Assembly (NCBI RefSeq): GCF_038024875.1
Contig: NZ_CP136136.1
Coordinates: 3,782,001 to 3,846,000 of the forward strand
Reading direction: 5' to 3'
Source: Gordonia rubripertincta
GTDB taxonomy: Bacteria; Actinomycetota; Actinomycetes; Mycobacteriales; Mycobacteriaceae
Length of the DNA stretch: 64,000 nucleotides
Made by a program: the position numbers and the translations under genes. Below, one piece after another: positions 44,483 through 51,942 of the stretch (position 1 is its first letter; each line of letters begins with the position of its first letter). The notes beneath the pieces are model-generated. The model had not been told where the DNA came from. It ran no database searches and saw nothing but the letters and a program-made list of their open reading frames with translations.

Positions 44483-46183
44483 ATGTCGCAACACACCGGT
44501 TCCGCGGTCGACGCGGCCACCGAGACTCCGATCGTCGACACCGGGCGGGTGCTTCCGCAACCGACCCTGACAAGTGCGGAGTTCTGGGCCTCCGGCGCCG
44601 ACGGCATCCTCCGGATCGCCCAATGCAGCTCCTGCGGCCGGCGCACACATCCGAAGCCGCCCGTCTGCCGCCACTGCGGGCACGAAGATGTGCCGATGAC
44701 TGGTACCAGCGGCCTCGCGACGGTTGTCGGATTCACTGTCAACACCCAGCAGTGGCTGCCACGGTTCCCTCCTCCGTATGTCGTCGCCATCGTTGCGCTG
44801 CAGGACGACCCGGATGTCCGCCTGACCACCAATATCGTCCACTGCGCGCCGGAGACGCTCCGCATCGGCATGCCGGTGCGGGTCACGTTCGAGCACGCCG
44901 CCGACGACATCTGGCTCCCGCTGTTCGAGCCCGACCCGGACCGCGACGACGCCGTCCTCGATGTCCCCGACCCCTCATCGACACACACCAACCTACGGCC
45001 GAGGGCATCCACGACGAAGTTCGAGGACAAGGTCGCAATCACCGGAGTGGGCCAGTCGCAGATCGGACGACGACTGATGGTTGACCCGCTCTCCCTGACC
45101 ATCACCGCCTGCCGGCAGGCGGTACAGGACGCGGGACTGCGCTTCGCCGACATCGACGGTCTCTCCACGTACCCGGGCGCAGCACCGGCCGGCATGTCGG
45201 AGGGAGGCATCATGGCCCTGGAAGACGCCCTGGGCATCCATCCCACGTGGGTCAACGGTGGTGGAGAACTTCCCGGCCAGAACGGGTCCATCGTCGCAGC
45301 CATGCTCGCGGTCGCATCGGGATTGTGCCGGCATGTGCTGTGCTTCCGGACAGTCTGGGAGTCAACATATTCAGAGCTGTCACGAACCGGGCAATGGCAC
45401 ATCCCCGAGCAGCGCGCAACCGGAATGCTCGAAGAACGCGCACCCTACGGGGCGATGTCGCCGGCGAATTGGATCGCCTGCCATGCTTCGCAGTATCTGC
45501 ATCGCTACCACGTCGACCGTGAGGTCCTCGGCTGGATCGCGGTCAATGGGCGAAACAACGCATCCGCGAACCCTGAAGCCGTCTATCGCGAGCCGATGAC
45601 AATCGACGACTATCTCGGTGCCCGAATGGTGTCGTCACCATTCGGCCTGTACGACTGCGATGTTCCCTGTGATGGAGCGGTCGCGGTAGTCGTGTCCGCG
45701 ATCGAGACCACCAAAGACCTCCCCGGCACTGCGGTCCGCGTCGAGGCGGTGGGCACCCAGATCACCGAGCGAATCTCCTGGGATCAAGGCACGCTCACGC
45801 ACCTGCCCCAATCGCTGGGCCCGGCCGCCCACCTGTGGACTCGAACCGACCTCACCACCGACGACGTCGACGTCGCGATGCTCTATGACGGATTCACCTT
45901 CAACGCCCTGTCCTGGCTCGAAGGACTCGGCTTCTGTGAGTTCGGGGGCGCCGAGGATTTCATCGATCGCGGACGAGGTATCGCCATCGACGGACCGCTA
46001 CCGGTGAATCCGCATGGCGGGCAACTCTCCGCTGGACGTACGCATGGCTACGGGCACTTCAGGGAGGCGGTGCTGCAATTGCGAGGGCAGGCACCCGGCC
46101 GGCAGGTCGATGACGCACACGTCGCGGTCGTCACCGCAGGTGGCGGAGTGCCATCCGGAGCCATCCTGCTCCGCGCCGAGTGA
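44483..46183 (+). CDS. DUF35-thiolase fusion protein
   Basis: 566 aa. Residues 1-165 are a DUF35 domain (Cys48, Cys51, Cys62, Cys65; then the OB fold). Residues about 180-566 are a thiolase-fold domain with the nucleophile position GGGELPGQNG, again without Cys. A linker of about 15 residues joins them. AAGGGA precedes ATG 44483; an earlier frame start at 44366 lies in the previous gene. The fusion joins two partners that are separate genes elsewhere, supporting their interaction. Probably a self-contained retro-aldolase-like enzyme. Confidence 0.92.
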   Translation: MSQHTGSAVDAATETPIVDTGRVLPQPTLTSAEFWASGADGILRIAQCSSCGRRTHPKPPVCRHCGHEDVPMTGTSGLATVVGFTVNTQQWLPRFPPPYVVAIVALQDDPDVRLTTNIVHCAPETLRIGMPVRVTFEHAADDIWLPLFEPDPDRDDAVLDVPDPSSTHTNLRPRASTTKFEDKVAITGVGQSQIGRRLMVDPLSLTITACRQAVQDAGLRFADIDGLSTYPGAAPAGMSEGGIMALEDALGIHPTWVNGGGELPGQNGSIVAAMLAVASGLCRHVLCFRTVWESTYSELSRTGQWHIPEQRATGMLEERAPYGAMSPANWIACHASQYLHRYHVDREVLGWIAVNGRNNASANPEAVYREPMTIDDYLGARMVSSPFGLYDCDVPCDGAVAVVVSAIETTKDLPGTAVRVEAVGTQITERISWDQGTLTHLPQSLGPAAHLWTRTDLTTDDVDVAMLYDGFTFNALSWLEGLGFCEFGGAEDFIDRGRGIAIDGPLPVNPHGGQLSAGRTHGYGHFREAVLQLRGQAPGRQVDDAHVAVVTAGGGVPSGAILLRAE

Positions 46184-46275
46184 CAAACCACTGTTGTGGA
46201 AACCGCGAACGTTCCGTACCAGACCGACAATCGTCGCGAATCGCTCTCGACGACGTGAGTCGATACAGTGAACCC

Positions 46276-47157
46276 GTGAATGACGAGTTCAGCCTGTTGC
46301 GCGAAACCGCTGACGAACTCGGTCTGGAAATCCCGGTTCCGACCGTCCGACGCATCGACACCACCGTTGAGGGCCATCAGGTCAGCGCTTTGGCATGGGG
46401 TGCCCCGAGTCCGCGGGCGGTGTTTCTCCACGGGGGTGGGCAGAACGCACACACGTGGGACAGCGTCCTACTGACCCTGGGAATACCGGCGCTGGCGATC
46501 GACCTCCCCGGACACGGCCACTCGTCCTGGCGCGCCGACAGCGACTACTCGCCGGCACCCAATGCACAAGCCATCACCCCGGTGGTCGAGGAGCTGGCTC
46601 CCCAAGTCGAGCTGGTGGTGGGCATGTCACTCGGCGGACTCACCGCCATCCGCCTCGCGGCGACAGTCCCGAACCTCGTGCCACGCGCCGTCATCGTTGA
46701 TGTCACACCGGAATCACCCAGCCGCGCAGCCGAACTCGAACGGCAGGCCCGCGGAACCGTCGCATTGATCGACGGGCCCCACGACTTCGCCGATCTCGCC
46801 GAGATCATCGACCGCACCCACGCTGCGGCACCACACCGATCGTTGACATCGATCCGCCGCGGCGTCATCCACAACACCCGGCGGCGCTCAGACGGCCGCC
46901 GGGAGTGGCGCTACGATCGGCTCCGCGAAGCGCCCCGGGCGCAACCGCTCTGGGACGATCTGCGAGCAGCCACGGCCCCGATGACTCTCGTCCGCGGTGG
47001 TCGATCCGCCTTCACTTCCGACGAGGACGTCGTGCGATTCCGCGACCGCCGGGCACACACCGACGTGGTGACGATCGACGGCGCCGGTCATTCGGTGCAG
47101 AGCGATGCCCCGCGAGAGCTCGCGACGCTGATCGCGCATGTGCTGGGACAGAGCTGA
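46276..47157 (+). CDS. Alpha/beta-hydrolase
   Basis: 293 aa. The oxyanion HGGGQNAHTW, the nucleophile elbow GMSLGG (Ser118) and the final His in GAGHSVQSD are visible, with Asp expected near VRGG. It could hydrolyse a carboxyl ester, thioester or a C-C bond of a ring-cleavage product. The GTG at 46276 (MNDEFSLLRE) suits the family; a GTG at 46180 would overlap the upstream stop (GTGA) and add 32 residues with no domain value. It is the last gene of the 39187 operon. Confidence 0.85.
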   Translation: MNDEFSLLRETADELGLEIPVPTVRRIDTTVEGHQVSALAWGAPSPRAVFLHGGGQNAHTWDSVLLTLGIPALAIDLPGHGHSSWRADSDYSPAPNAQAITPVVEELAPQVELVVGMSLGGLTAIRLAATVPNLVPRAVIVDVTPESPSRAAELERQARGTVALIDGPHDFADLAEIIDRTHAAAPHRSLTSIRRGVIHNTRRRSDGRREWRYDRLREAPRAQPLWDDLRAATAPMTLVRGGRSAFTSDEDVVRFRDRRAHTDVVTIDGAGHSVQSDAPRELATLIAHVLGQS

Positions 47158-47206
47158 TTTCACCGGACCAGCCCCTGCGGCCGGGCAACAGTGGGCGTTA
47201 CCCGGG

Positions 47207-47440
47207 TCAGCCGTGTTCGGGGTGCGAGCGCCAGGAATGCCTGGGCTCGAACCCCAGTTCGCGGCGGGCCTTCTCGATGGTGAGCAACGCCTCGTTCCGT
47301 TCCAATGACCGTGTGACCGGAAAATGCTTGGCGACCAACTCTGCGGTCGACCTGTGCATGACCGTGTCCGGGTTCGCAATCAGATACACCGAGAGACCGG
47401 GGTTTTTGATGATCAGCGCCTTGCGACCCGCTTGAGCACC
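47207..47440 (-). pseudogene. 3' remnant of an NAD-dependent epimerase/dehydratase gene
   Basis: Only the C-terminal segment remains, about 76 residues. It contains VYLIANPDTVMHRSTAELV, KARRELGFEPRHSWR and the stop at 47207. Upstream in this frame a TAG occurs at once, and the stop of the thioesterase gene (47444) lies directly beside it. The N-terminal Rossmann part is missing, so this is a truncated fragment and not a functional enzyme. It suggests a past deletion or recombination at about 47440. Confidence 0.7.
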
Positions 47441-47443
47441 TAG

Positions 47444-48091
47444 CTAGGGCTGATCGGGCCGCAACGCCACGAACAGGCCCTCCGCCTCCGCACACAATAT
47501 GTCCCCGTCGTGCAGTGTCGCCTTGAGAATGCGCTTGCGGCCTTCTTCGCTGACCAGCCAGGCGCGCAACTGCAAGGTCCGAGCGATCGGTGTGATGGAA
47601 CGAAAATCGGTGTGCAGGTACGCAGTCCGTTGGGGCGGCCGACCCCCCGAGTTCGCCAGGCGACCAAGTATCTCGTCGAACATCAGCGGGATGGTGCCGC
47701 CATGGGCGGCGTTGTTGCCACCGAGAAAGTAAGGGCCGAAACGGACCGTCCCGCTCACATTGTCGCCGTCGGATTCGGTGACGACTATGGTCGGCGACAT
47801 CGTCTGACCGCGGCCTGGGATGTCGGTTCGTCGTCCGAAGACCCGATCGCGTTCGCGCACGCCGAGTGGTTCGAGTTTTCGCGCCCAGCTACCGAGAACG
47901 GCGGACAATGACTCCAGGAGTTCGGGGTCGGGCTTCGCCTCGGCGAGGCGGTCCAGGAAATCCCCGAGGTTCTCGATCATCTCGCCGTACACGGCGCTGT
48001 ATTCCGCTCCGCCGGAGAGCTCCGAGGAACGCCACGGGCGTTCTCCGCCATCGGAGAACCCCGCGGCGCCGGGTGGATGTTGCCCACTCAA
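47444..48091 (-). CDS. PaaI/YbgC-type thioesterase
   Basis: 215 aa. The hotdog core starts GTVRFGPYFLGGNNAAHGG, whose HGG is the thioesterase helix cap, and ends HDGDILCAEAEGLFVAL. An N-terminal helical stretch of about 95 residues precedes it. The TTG at 48091 (LSGQHPPG) is the better start because its four-base TTGA overlap with the small gene upstream shows translational coupling; the longer frame from 48163 lies inside that gene. It is probably the last functional gene of the 51111 operon, releasing CoA from a product. Confidence 0.85.
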   Translation of the reverse strand: MSGQHPPGAAGFSDGGERPWRSSELSGGAEYSAVYGEMIENLGDFLDRLAEAKPDPELLESLSAVLGSWARKLEPLGVRERDRVFGRRTDIPGRGQTMSPTIVVTESDGDNVSGTVRFGPYFLGGNNAAHGGTIPLMFDEILGRLANSGGRPPQRTAYLHTDFRSITPIARTLQLRAWLVSEEGRKRILKATLHDGDILCAEAEGLFVALRPDQP

Positions 48092-48312
48092 GCGGGCACA
48101 CTCCCGGTGTGAATCCGGGCCGCACGCAGACCCTCCTCGGTGCTCGGCGCCTCGATCCGCCACTCACCACACGAGCACCAGCAGTCGTAGTGATCTCCGT
48201 CGGCCGACGGAATGATCGCCTGCCCGTCGCAGTATCCGCCGGTGTTGGCGATCGACTGCATGAACTCCAACGGCTTCTCGTACAGCGAATTGTCTTCGTC
48301 GTGATCGCTCAT
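48088..48312 (-). CDS. Small Cys-rich protein (74 aa)
   Basis: 74 aa, not recognised. Four Cys residues (Cys28, Cys44, Cys46, Cys48; CWCSC) could bind zinc or a cluster. Otherwise acidic and soluble, with no signal. GAGGAG lies seven bases before ATG 48312. It is in frame with good coupling: the thioesterase starts with TTGA over its stop. It lies between DUF35 (48324) and the thioesterase in the retro-aldolase operon, so it may assist the DUF35/thiolase complex, but this is a guess. Confidence 0.75.
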   Translation of the reverse strand: MSDHDEDNSLYEKPLEFMQSIANTGGYCDGQAIIPSADGDHYDCWCSCGEWRIEAPSTEEGLRAARIHTGSVPA

Positions 48313-48323
48313 GTGTTCACTCC

Positions 48324-48755
48324 TCAATTCTCGTCGGGTGCCAGACGGAAGACCGGCAGCATCCAGCCGTCGGTGATCGGGTGAAAGTCCACGGTCAGGG
48401 CCTGACCGATCTCCACGTCCTCCGGATCAACGTCGACGATGTTGGAGACCAGCCGTGCCCCCGGGGCATCCGGAAGGTCCACGACCACCGGTACCAGGGT
48501 GACGTCGGGCAATCCCGGAAAACCGTGCACCACGGCGAAGCTGTACACCGTTGCCGCTCCCGACAATTCGACCCAGTCCACATCCGTGGACTGACACTCG
48601 GGACAGTAAGGCGTCGGCGGAAGCCGGAAGTGCCCGCACGCAGAGCATTTCGGCGCGACGAGCCGGCCTTCCCGGGCTGCGGTCCAGAAGGGCTCGGTCA
48701 CCGGATTCGTGGTGATCTGAACATAATCACTCGGTAGCGCGGTTGCGGTCGCCAT
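48324..48755 (-). CDS. DUF35 OB-fold protein with zinc ribbon
   Basis: 143 aa. Zinc ligands are Cys37, Cys40, Cys51 and Cys54 (CSAC, CPEC), then the OB fold (GAATVYSFAVVHGF, RLVSNIVDVDPEDVEIGQ). It shares the layout of the DUF35 protein at 44047. Its ATG overlaps the stop of the thiolase gene at 48755 by one base, so it is the expected partner of that protein in an Ltp2/ChsH2-like pair. Confidence 0.93.
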   Translation of the reverse strand: MATATALPSDYVQITTNPVTEPFWTAAREGRLVAPKCSACGHFRLPPTPYCPECQSTDVDWVELSGAATVYSFAVVHGFPGLPDVTLVPVVVDLPDAPGARLVSNIVDVDPEDVEIGQALTVDFHPITDGWMLPVFRLAPDEN

Positions 48756-49978
48756 CAGCTGGCCTTTCCCAAGATGAGTCCGGAGACCGGCAGCGACGCC
48801 GGTCCGCCGGTGATGAGAGCGTGTTCTGCGTCGGTGACCTGGTTGATCGCGGTCCCGCGCATCTGCTCCACACCTTCCACGATATGGGTCATACCGATGA
48901 TGTACGCCTCGGACAACTGGCCGCCGTGGGTGTTCACCGAGATGTGACCGTCCTTGCGTTCCGGCGAGTAGCGGATGGCTCCGGACTCCACGAATGCACC
49001 ACCCTCACCGCGATCACAGAACCCGTAATCCTCCAACTGCATGAGAACCATGGGGCTGAAGTGGTCGTACAGCAGTGCGACATCGATGTCGGACGGACCG
49101 AGACCTGATTGCTTGTAGAGGCGATCGGCGATCGGCTTGTTCCCGGCCGACGCGAAGTACTCGTCGGGCATCCCCATCCACGCGAACGCGCGACCCCAGT
49201 CCTTGGAGCCCCCGTGTGCGGCCGCGACGACCGGCACCGGCTTCTGCTTCAGATCCCGCGCCCGATCCATGCTGGTCGTGATCACCGCCACCGCTCCGTC
49301 GGTCTCCTGACAGAAGTCGTAGAGACACAACGGCTCGGCGATCATCCGCGCGTTGAAATAGTCCTCCTTGGTGAGCGGCACGCCTTGGAAGCGAGCCTTG
49401 GGACGGTTCTGCGCGTTCTCCCGCTCGGTGAGCGCGATCTCGCAGAACGCGTCGCGGCGCGTTCCGTAGAGGTGCATGTGACGCCGCGCCAGCACCGACA
49501 TCAGATGCCCCGGTCCGGCCAGGCCGCTGGGCTGCAGGAAGGAGTTGATCGGGTCCGGAGCAACTGCGGAGAACACCGTGCCCAGACGTTGTTTCGCCTG
49601 CTGCAGCGCCATCACCGTCACGACGACGGTCGCGTCGCCGGCGACGATCGCGGCTCGGGCGAGACCGATCGAACCTGCCGAACCACCGCCGCCCGAGGTG
49701 AGCGAGGCGGTGAAGGTCACCTCGGGGATCCCGAGCGTCTCCATGAAGTCAGCCGTGTCCATCTTGTCGCCGTAACCGGCTCCTGCGCCGGAGTAGTAGG
49801 CGAATCCGTCGATGTCCTTGACCGACAAGGCCGCGTCCTCGCAGGCGGCCAGGATGGCCTCGCAGGCCAGCTGGGTGGTGGTCTGCGGCCACGACTCGCC
49901 GCGTCGGTAGTAGGGCGTGGCCCCGACTCCGACGATCGCGACGTCGCGCAATCCGTTGGCGTCCGCCATCGCGCTCAT
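48755..49978 (-). CDS. Thiolase-fold protein without nucleophilic Cys (Ltp2-like aldolase candidate)
   Basis: 407 aa. SCP-x/Ltp2-type fold with TSGGGGSAGSIG at the nucleophile position, so no Cys. The late motif NTHGGQLSEAYIIGMTH replaces GHPxGxSG. Probably a retro-aldolase with the DUF35 protein encoded next (one-base overlap). The ATG at 49978 overlaps the amidohydrolase stop (ATGA); ATG 49969 is an alternative. Together with 36359, 42872 and 44483 it makes four members of this branch in 14 kb. Confidence 0.9.
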   Translation of the reverse strand: MSAMADANGLRDVAIVGVGATPYYRRGESWPQTTTQLACEAILAACEDAALSVKDIDGFAYYSGAGAGYGDKMDTADFMETLGIPEVTFTASLTSGGGGSAGSIGLARAAIVAGDATVVVTVMALQQAKQRLGTVFSAVAPDPINSFLQPSGLAGPGHLMSVLARRHMHLYGTRRDAFCEIALTERENAQNRPKARFQGVPLTKEDYFNARMIAEPLCLYDFCQETDGAVAVITTSMDRARDLKQKPVPVVAAAHGGSKDWGRAFAWMGMPDEYFASAGNKPIADRLYKQSGLGPSDIDVALLYDHFSPMVLMQLEDYGFCDRGEGGAFVESGAIRYSPERKDGHISVNTHGGQLSEAYIIGMTHIVEGVEQMRGTAINQVTDAEHALITGGPASLPVSGLILGKAS

Positions 49979-51111
49979 CCCTGGATCGCGTCGGTGCTCT
50001 CCGGCACCGGCGGAACGTCGGGGAACAGCTCATAGAAGACACCCTGGGTGATCCGCTCGACCGTTTCCGGCTTGGCGTGAGCGAACAACCCCTCGAGGGT
50101 CTTCTGGGTGTGTCCGAACGTCCCCTCCATGTGTGGATAGTCCGAGCCGAACATGACGTTCTTGTAGCCCATCGCCTCGTTGGCCGCGACGGCGGTCTCA
50201 TCGTGCTGGAAGGACGCGTAGACCTGCGACATCAGGATCTCCTTCGGATCCCGGGCGAGCTTGGGTCGCACGGCCATGTGGTGCTGGCGGTATCCCTCGA
50301 GCAGGCGGTCGCCGAGGAACGGAATCCATGTGGCTCCACCCTCGGAGATGAGGATCTTGAGGTCGGGGTGACGATCCAGCGCGCCCGACGCGACCAATTT
50401 CATCGCTGCACGCTGACCGGAGAAGGTCGTCTCGGTGTAGTTCATGACCGCGCCGCCCGGTCCGCGAAACACCTGCCCGGCCCCGCCGGAGGTCATGTCG
50501 ACCGGGTCGGTACCGATGTGGAAGGCCGGGACGATGCCCGACTTCTCGCAGATCTCCCAGAAGGGCTCCCACTCCTTGCGGTGCCAATCCGGCGCCGACG
50601 GATGGGGGGTGGTCGGCAGGAACACCGACTTGAAGCCGTTCTCGGCCAGCCACTCGATCTCCGAAACGGCGTCGTCGACGTCGAGGGTGGAGACCTGTCC
50701 GGTGACCACGTAGCGCTTCGACACCGGTGCCAGTTCGTCGCGCGCATATTCGTTGCTCGCCCGCATGCAGGCCTTGAGAAGCTCCGGCGTACGGAACGTC
50801 GATGCCCACATGCCCAGACTCGGGAAGATCACCTCGCCCCAGACACCCTCCTTGTCGAGGTCGGCCAGGCGTGCCACTGGGTCACGCACGCCCTGCGGCT
50901 TGTGGCTCTCCTCGATGAACTGGACCGCTGCCGACGTCGGCAGCTTGCGCCGGAAGGTCTGGCCGTCCACCGAGACCGTCTCCCACTCGCCGTCGGGATC
51001 CTTCTGCGACTTCGGGGTCAGTTCGGCCAGCGCCTTCGGCAGGCGGGCATCCCACACGTCATCGGGTTCGAGGAAGTGGGAGTCACCGGAGTTGGTCCAC
51101 ATCTTGGGCAT
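49975..51111 (-). CDS. Amidohydrolase-family protein (Amidohydro_2)
   Basis: 378 aa. N-terminal SGDSHFLEPDDVWD carries the D-x-H metal pair; FHIGTDPVD and MFGSDYPHMEG supply later metal-loop residues. Likely a decarboxylase or C-C/C-O hydrolase of the ACMSD-like group. GGAGG lies nine bases before ATG 51111. It is first in the operon with thiolase, DUF35, small Cys protein and thioesterase, driven by a recognisable minus-strand promoter (51176-51204). Perhaps it opens a ring before the retro-aldol step (inference). Confidence 0.92.
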   Translation of the reverse strand: MPKMWTNSGDSHFLEPDDVWDARLPKALAELTPKSQKDPDGEWETVSVDGQTFRRKLPTSAAVQFIEESHKPQGVRDPVARLADLDKEGVWGEVIFPSLGMWASTFRTPELLKACMRASNEYARDELAPVSKRYVVTGQVSTLDVDDAVSEIEWLAENGFKSVFLPTTPHPSAPDWHRKEWEPFWEICEKSGIVPAFHIGTDPVDMTSGGAGQVFRGPGGAVMNYTETTFSGQRAAMKLVASGALDRHPDLKILISEGGATWIPFLGDRLLEGYRQHHMAVRPKLARDPKEILMSQVYASFQHDETAVAANEAMGYKNVMFGSDYPHMEGTFGHTQKTLEGLFAHAKPETVERITQGVFYELFPDVPPVPESTDAIQG

Positions 51112-51175
51112 CGATCATCGCCTCCAACGATTGTCTGTGAGAACGCCGGGACCGACATCCTCAAGGGCTAATCAG

Positions 51176-51204
51176 AGTATTCATCTAAACAATTAGGCTG
51201 TCAA
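51176..51204 (-). promoter_or_regulatory. Sigma70-type promoter of the 51111 operon
   Basis: On the minus strand TTGACA (complement of 51199-51204) is followed after exactly 17 bases by AATACT (complement of 51176-51181). The ATG is about 65 bases downstream. The spacer contains the palindrome CTAA-ACAA-TTAG (51185-51196), a good place for a repressor. Confidence 0.6.
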
Positions 51205-51209
51205 GCTTT

Positions 51210-51229
51210 TCTAAGAGTAGATCATTAGA
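51210..51229. promoter_or_regulatory. Inverted repeat TCTAA-N10-TTAGA
   Basis: Five-base arms around ten bases in the AT-rich divergent promoter between amidohydrolase (minus) and TetR (plus). With the CTAA-N4-TTAG palindrome next to it, this could be the operator of the TetR at 51297. It is unlike the TTGAC-N6-GTCAA sites. Confidence 0.4.
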
Positions 51230-51296
51230 TATTCTCGTGGCACACTGTCCACGCCCTCAGCGGAGCTGTACGCAATCCCGAGACAAGGGGTAACCC

Positions 51297-51941
51297 ATGA
51301 CCAAACGCCGACATGTCACCGGCGAGGCGACGCGTACCGCGCTGATGGTCGCCGCGGAGCGACTCTTCGCCGAGCGCGGCGTCGAAGGCGTGACGATGCG
51401 GGAAATCCAGGAGCGCGCGGGTCAATCAAACGCGTCGGTCATCGCCTACCATTTCGGGTCCAAGACCGGCTTGGTCCAGGCCCTGATCCGATGGCGCCAC
51501 ACCGAGCTCGACCGACGACGTTCCGAGCTGCTCGATCACGCGCGCGAAGCCGACCGGGAACACGACCCCAGGTCCGTTGTGTGGCTGGTGGTCCGCCCGC
51601 TGGCGGAGTCGATCGCCGCCGGTGAAATGTTCGTTCCGTTCCTTGCTCGACTCAGCGAGAATCCACGGGCGACGCTCGACTACTGGCCGGCCGACATCGA
51701 TGACGGTTCGACCGACCTCATGGAGAAGCTCGTCGGCGGGGCGATCGCGGACATGCCCGATCGGTTACGCCGGGGCCGGGCGTTTCAGCTCTACAACAGC
51801 GTGCTGAACCTGCTGGGCGAGCAGGCCCGGGCCGCGCATCCCATCAGTGAGGTGCAGTTGCACAACTACGTCGACGCCTGGGTCGGGATGCTCACCGCGC
51901 CGGCCTCTGAGGACACCCGCGCCCTACTCGCCGGGGGATAG
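51297..51941 (+). CDS. TetR-family regulator
   Basis: 214 aa. The helix-turn-helix is VTMREIQERAGQSNASVIAY following LFAERGVEG; the C-terminal ligand pocket domain is typical in length. AAGGGG precedes the ATG. It is divergent from the amidohydrolase/thiolase operon across AT-rich palindromes, so a local repressor of that operon is likely. It ends one base before the convergent DUF2889 gene stop. Confidence 0.92.
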   Translation: MTKRRHVTGEATRTALMVAAERLFAERGVEGVTMREIQERAGQSNASVIAYHFGSKTGLVQALIRWRHTELDRRRSELLDHAREADREHDPRSVVWLVVRPLAESIAAGEMFVPFLARLSENPRATLDYWPADIDDGSTDLMEKLVGGAIADMPDRLRRGRAFQLYNSVLNLLGEQARAAHPISEVQLHNYVDAWVGMLTAPASEDTRALLAGG

Positions 51942-51942
51942 G

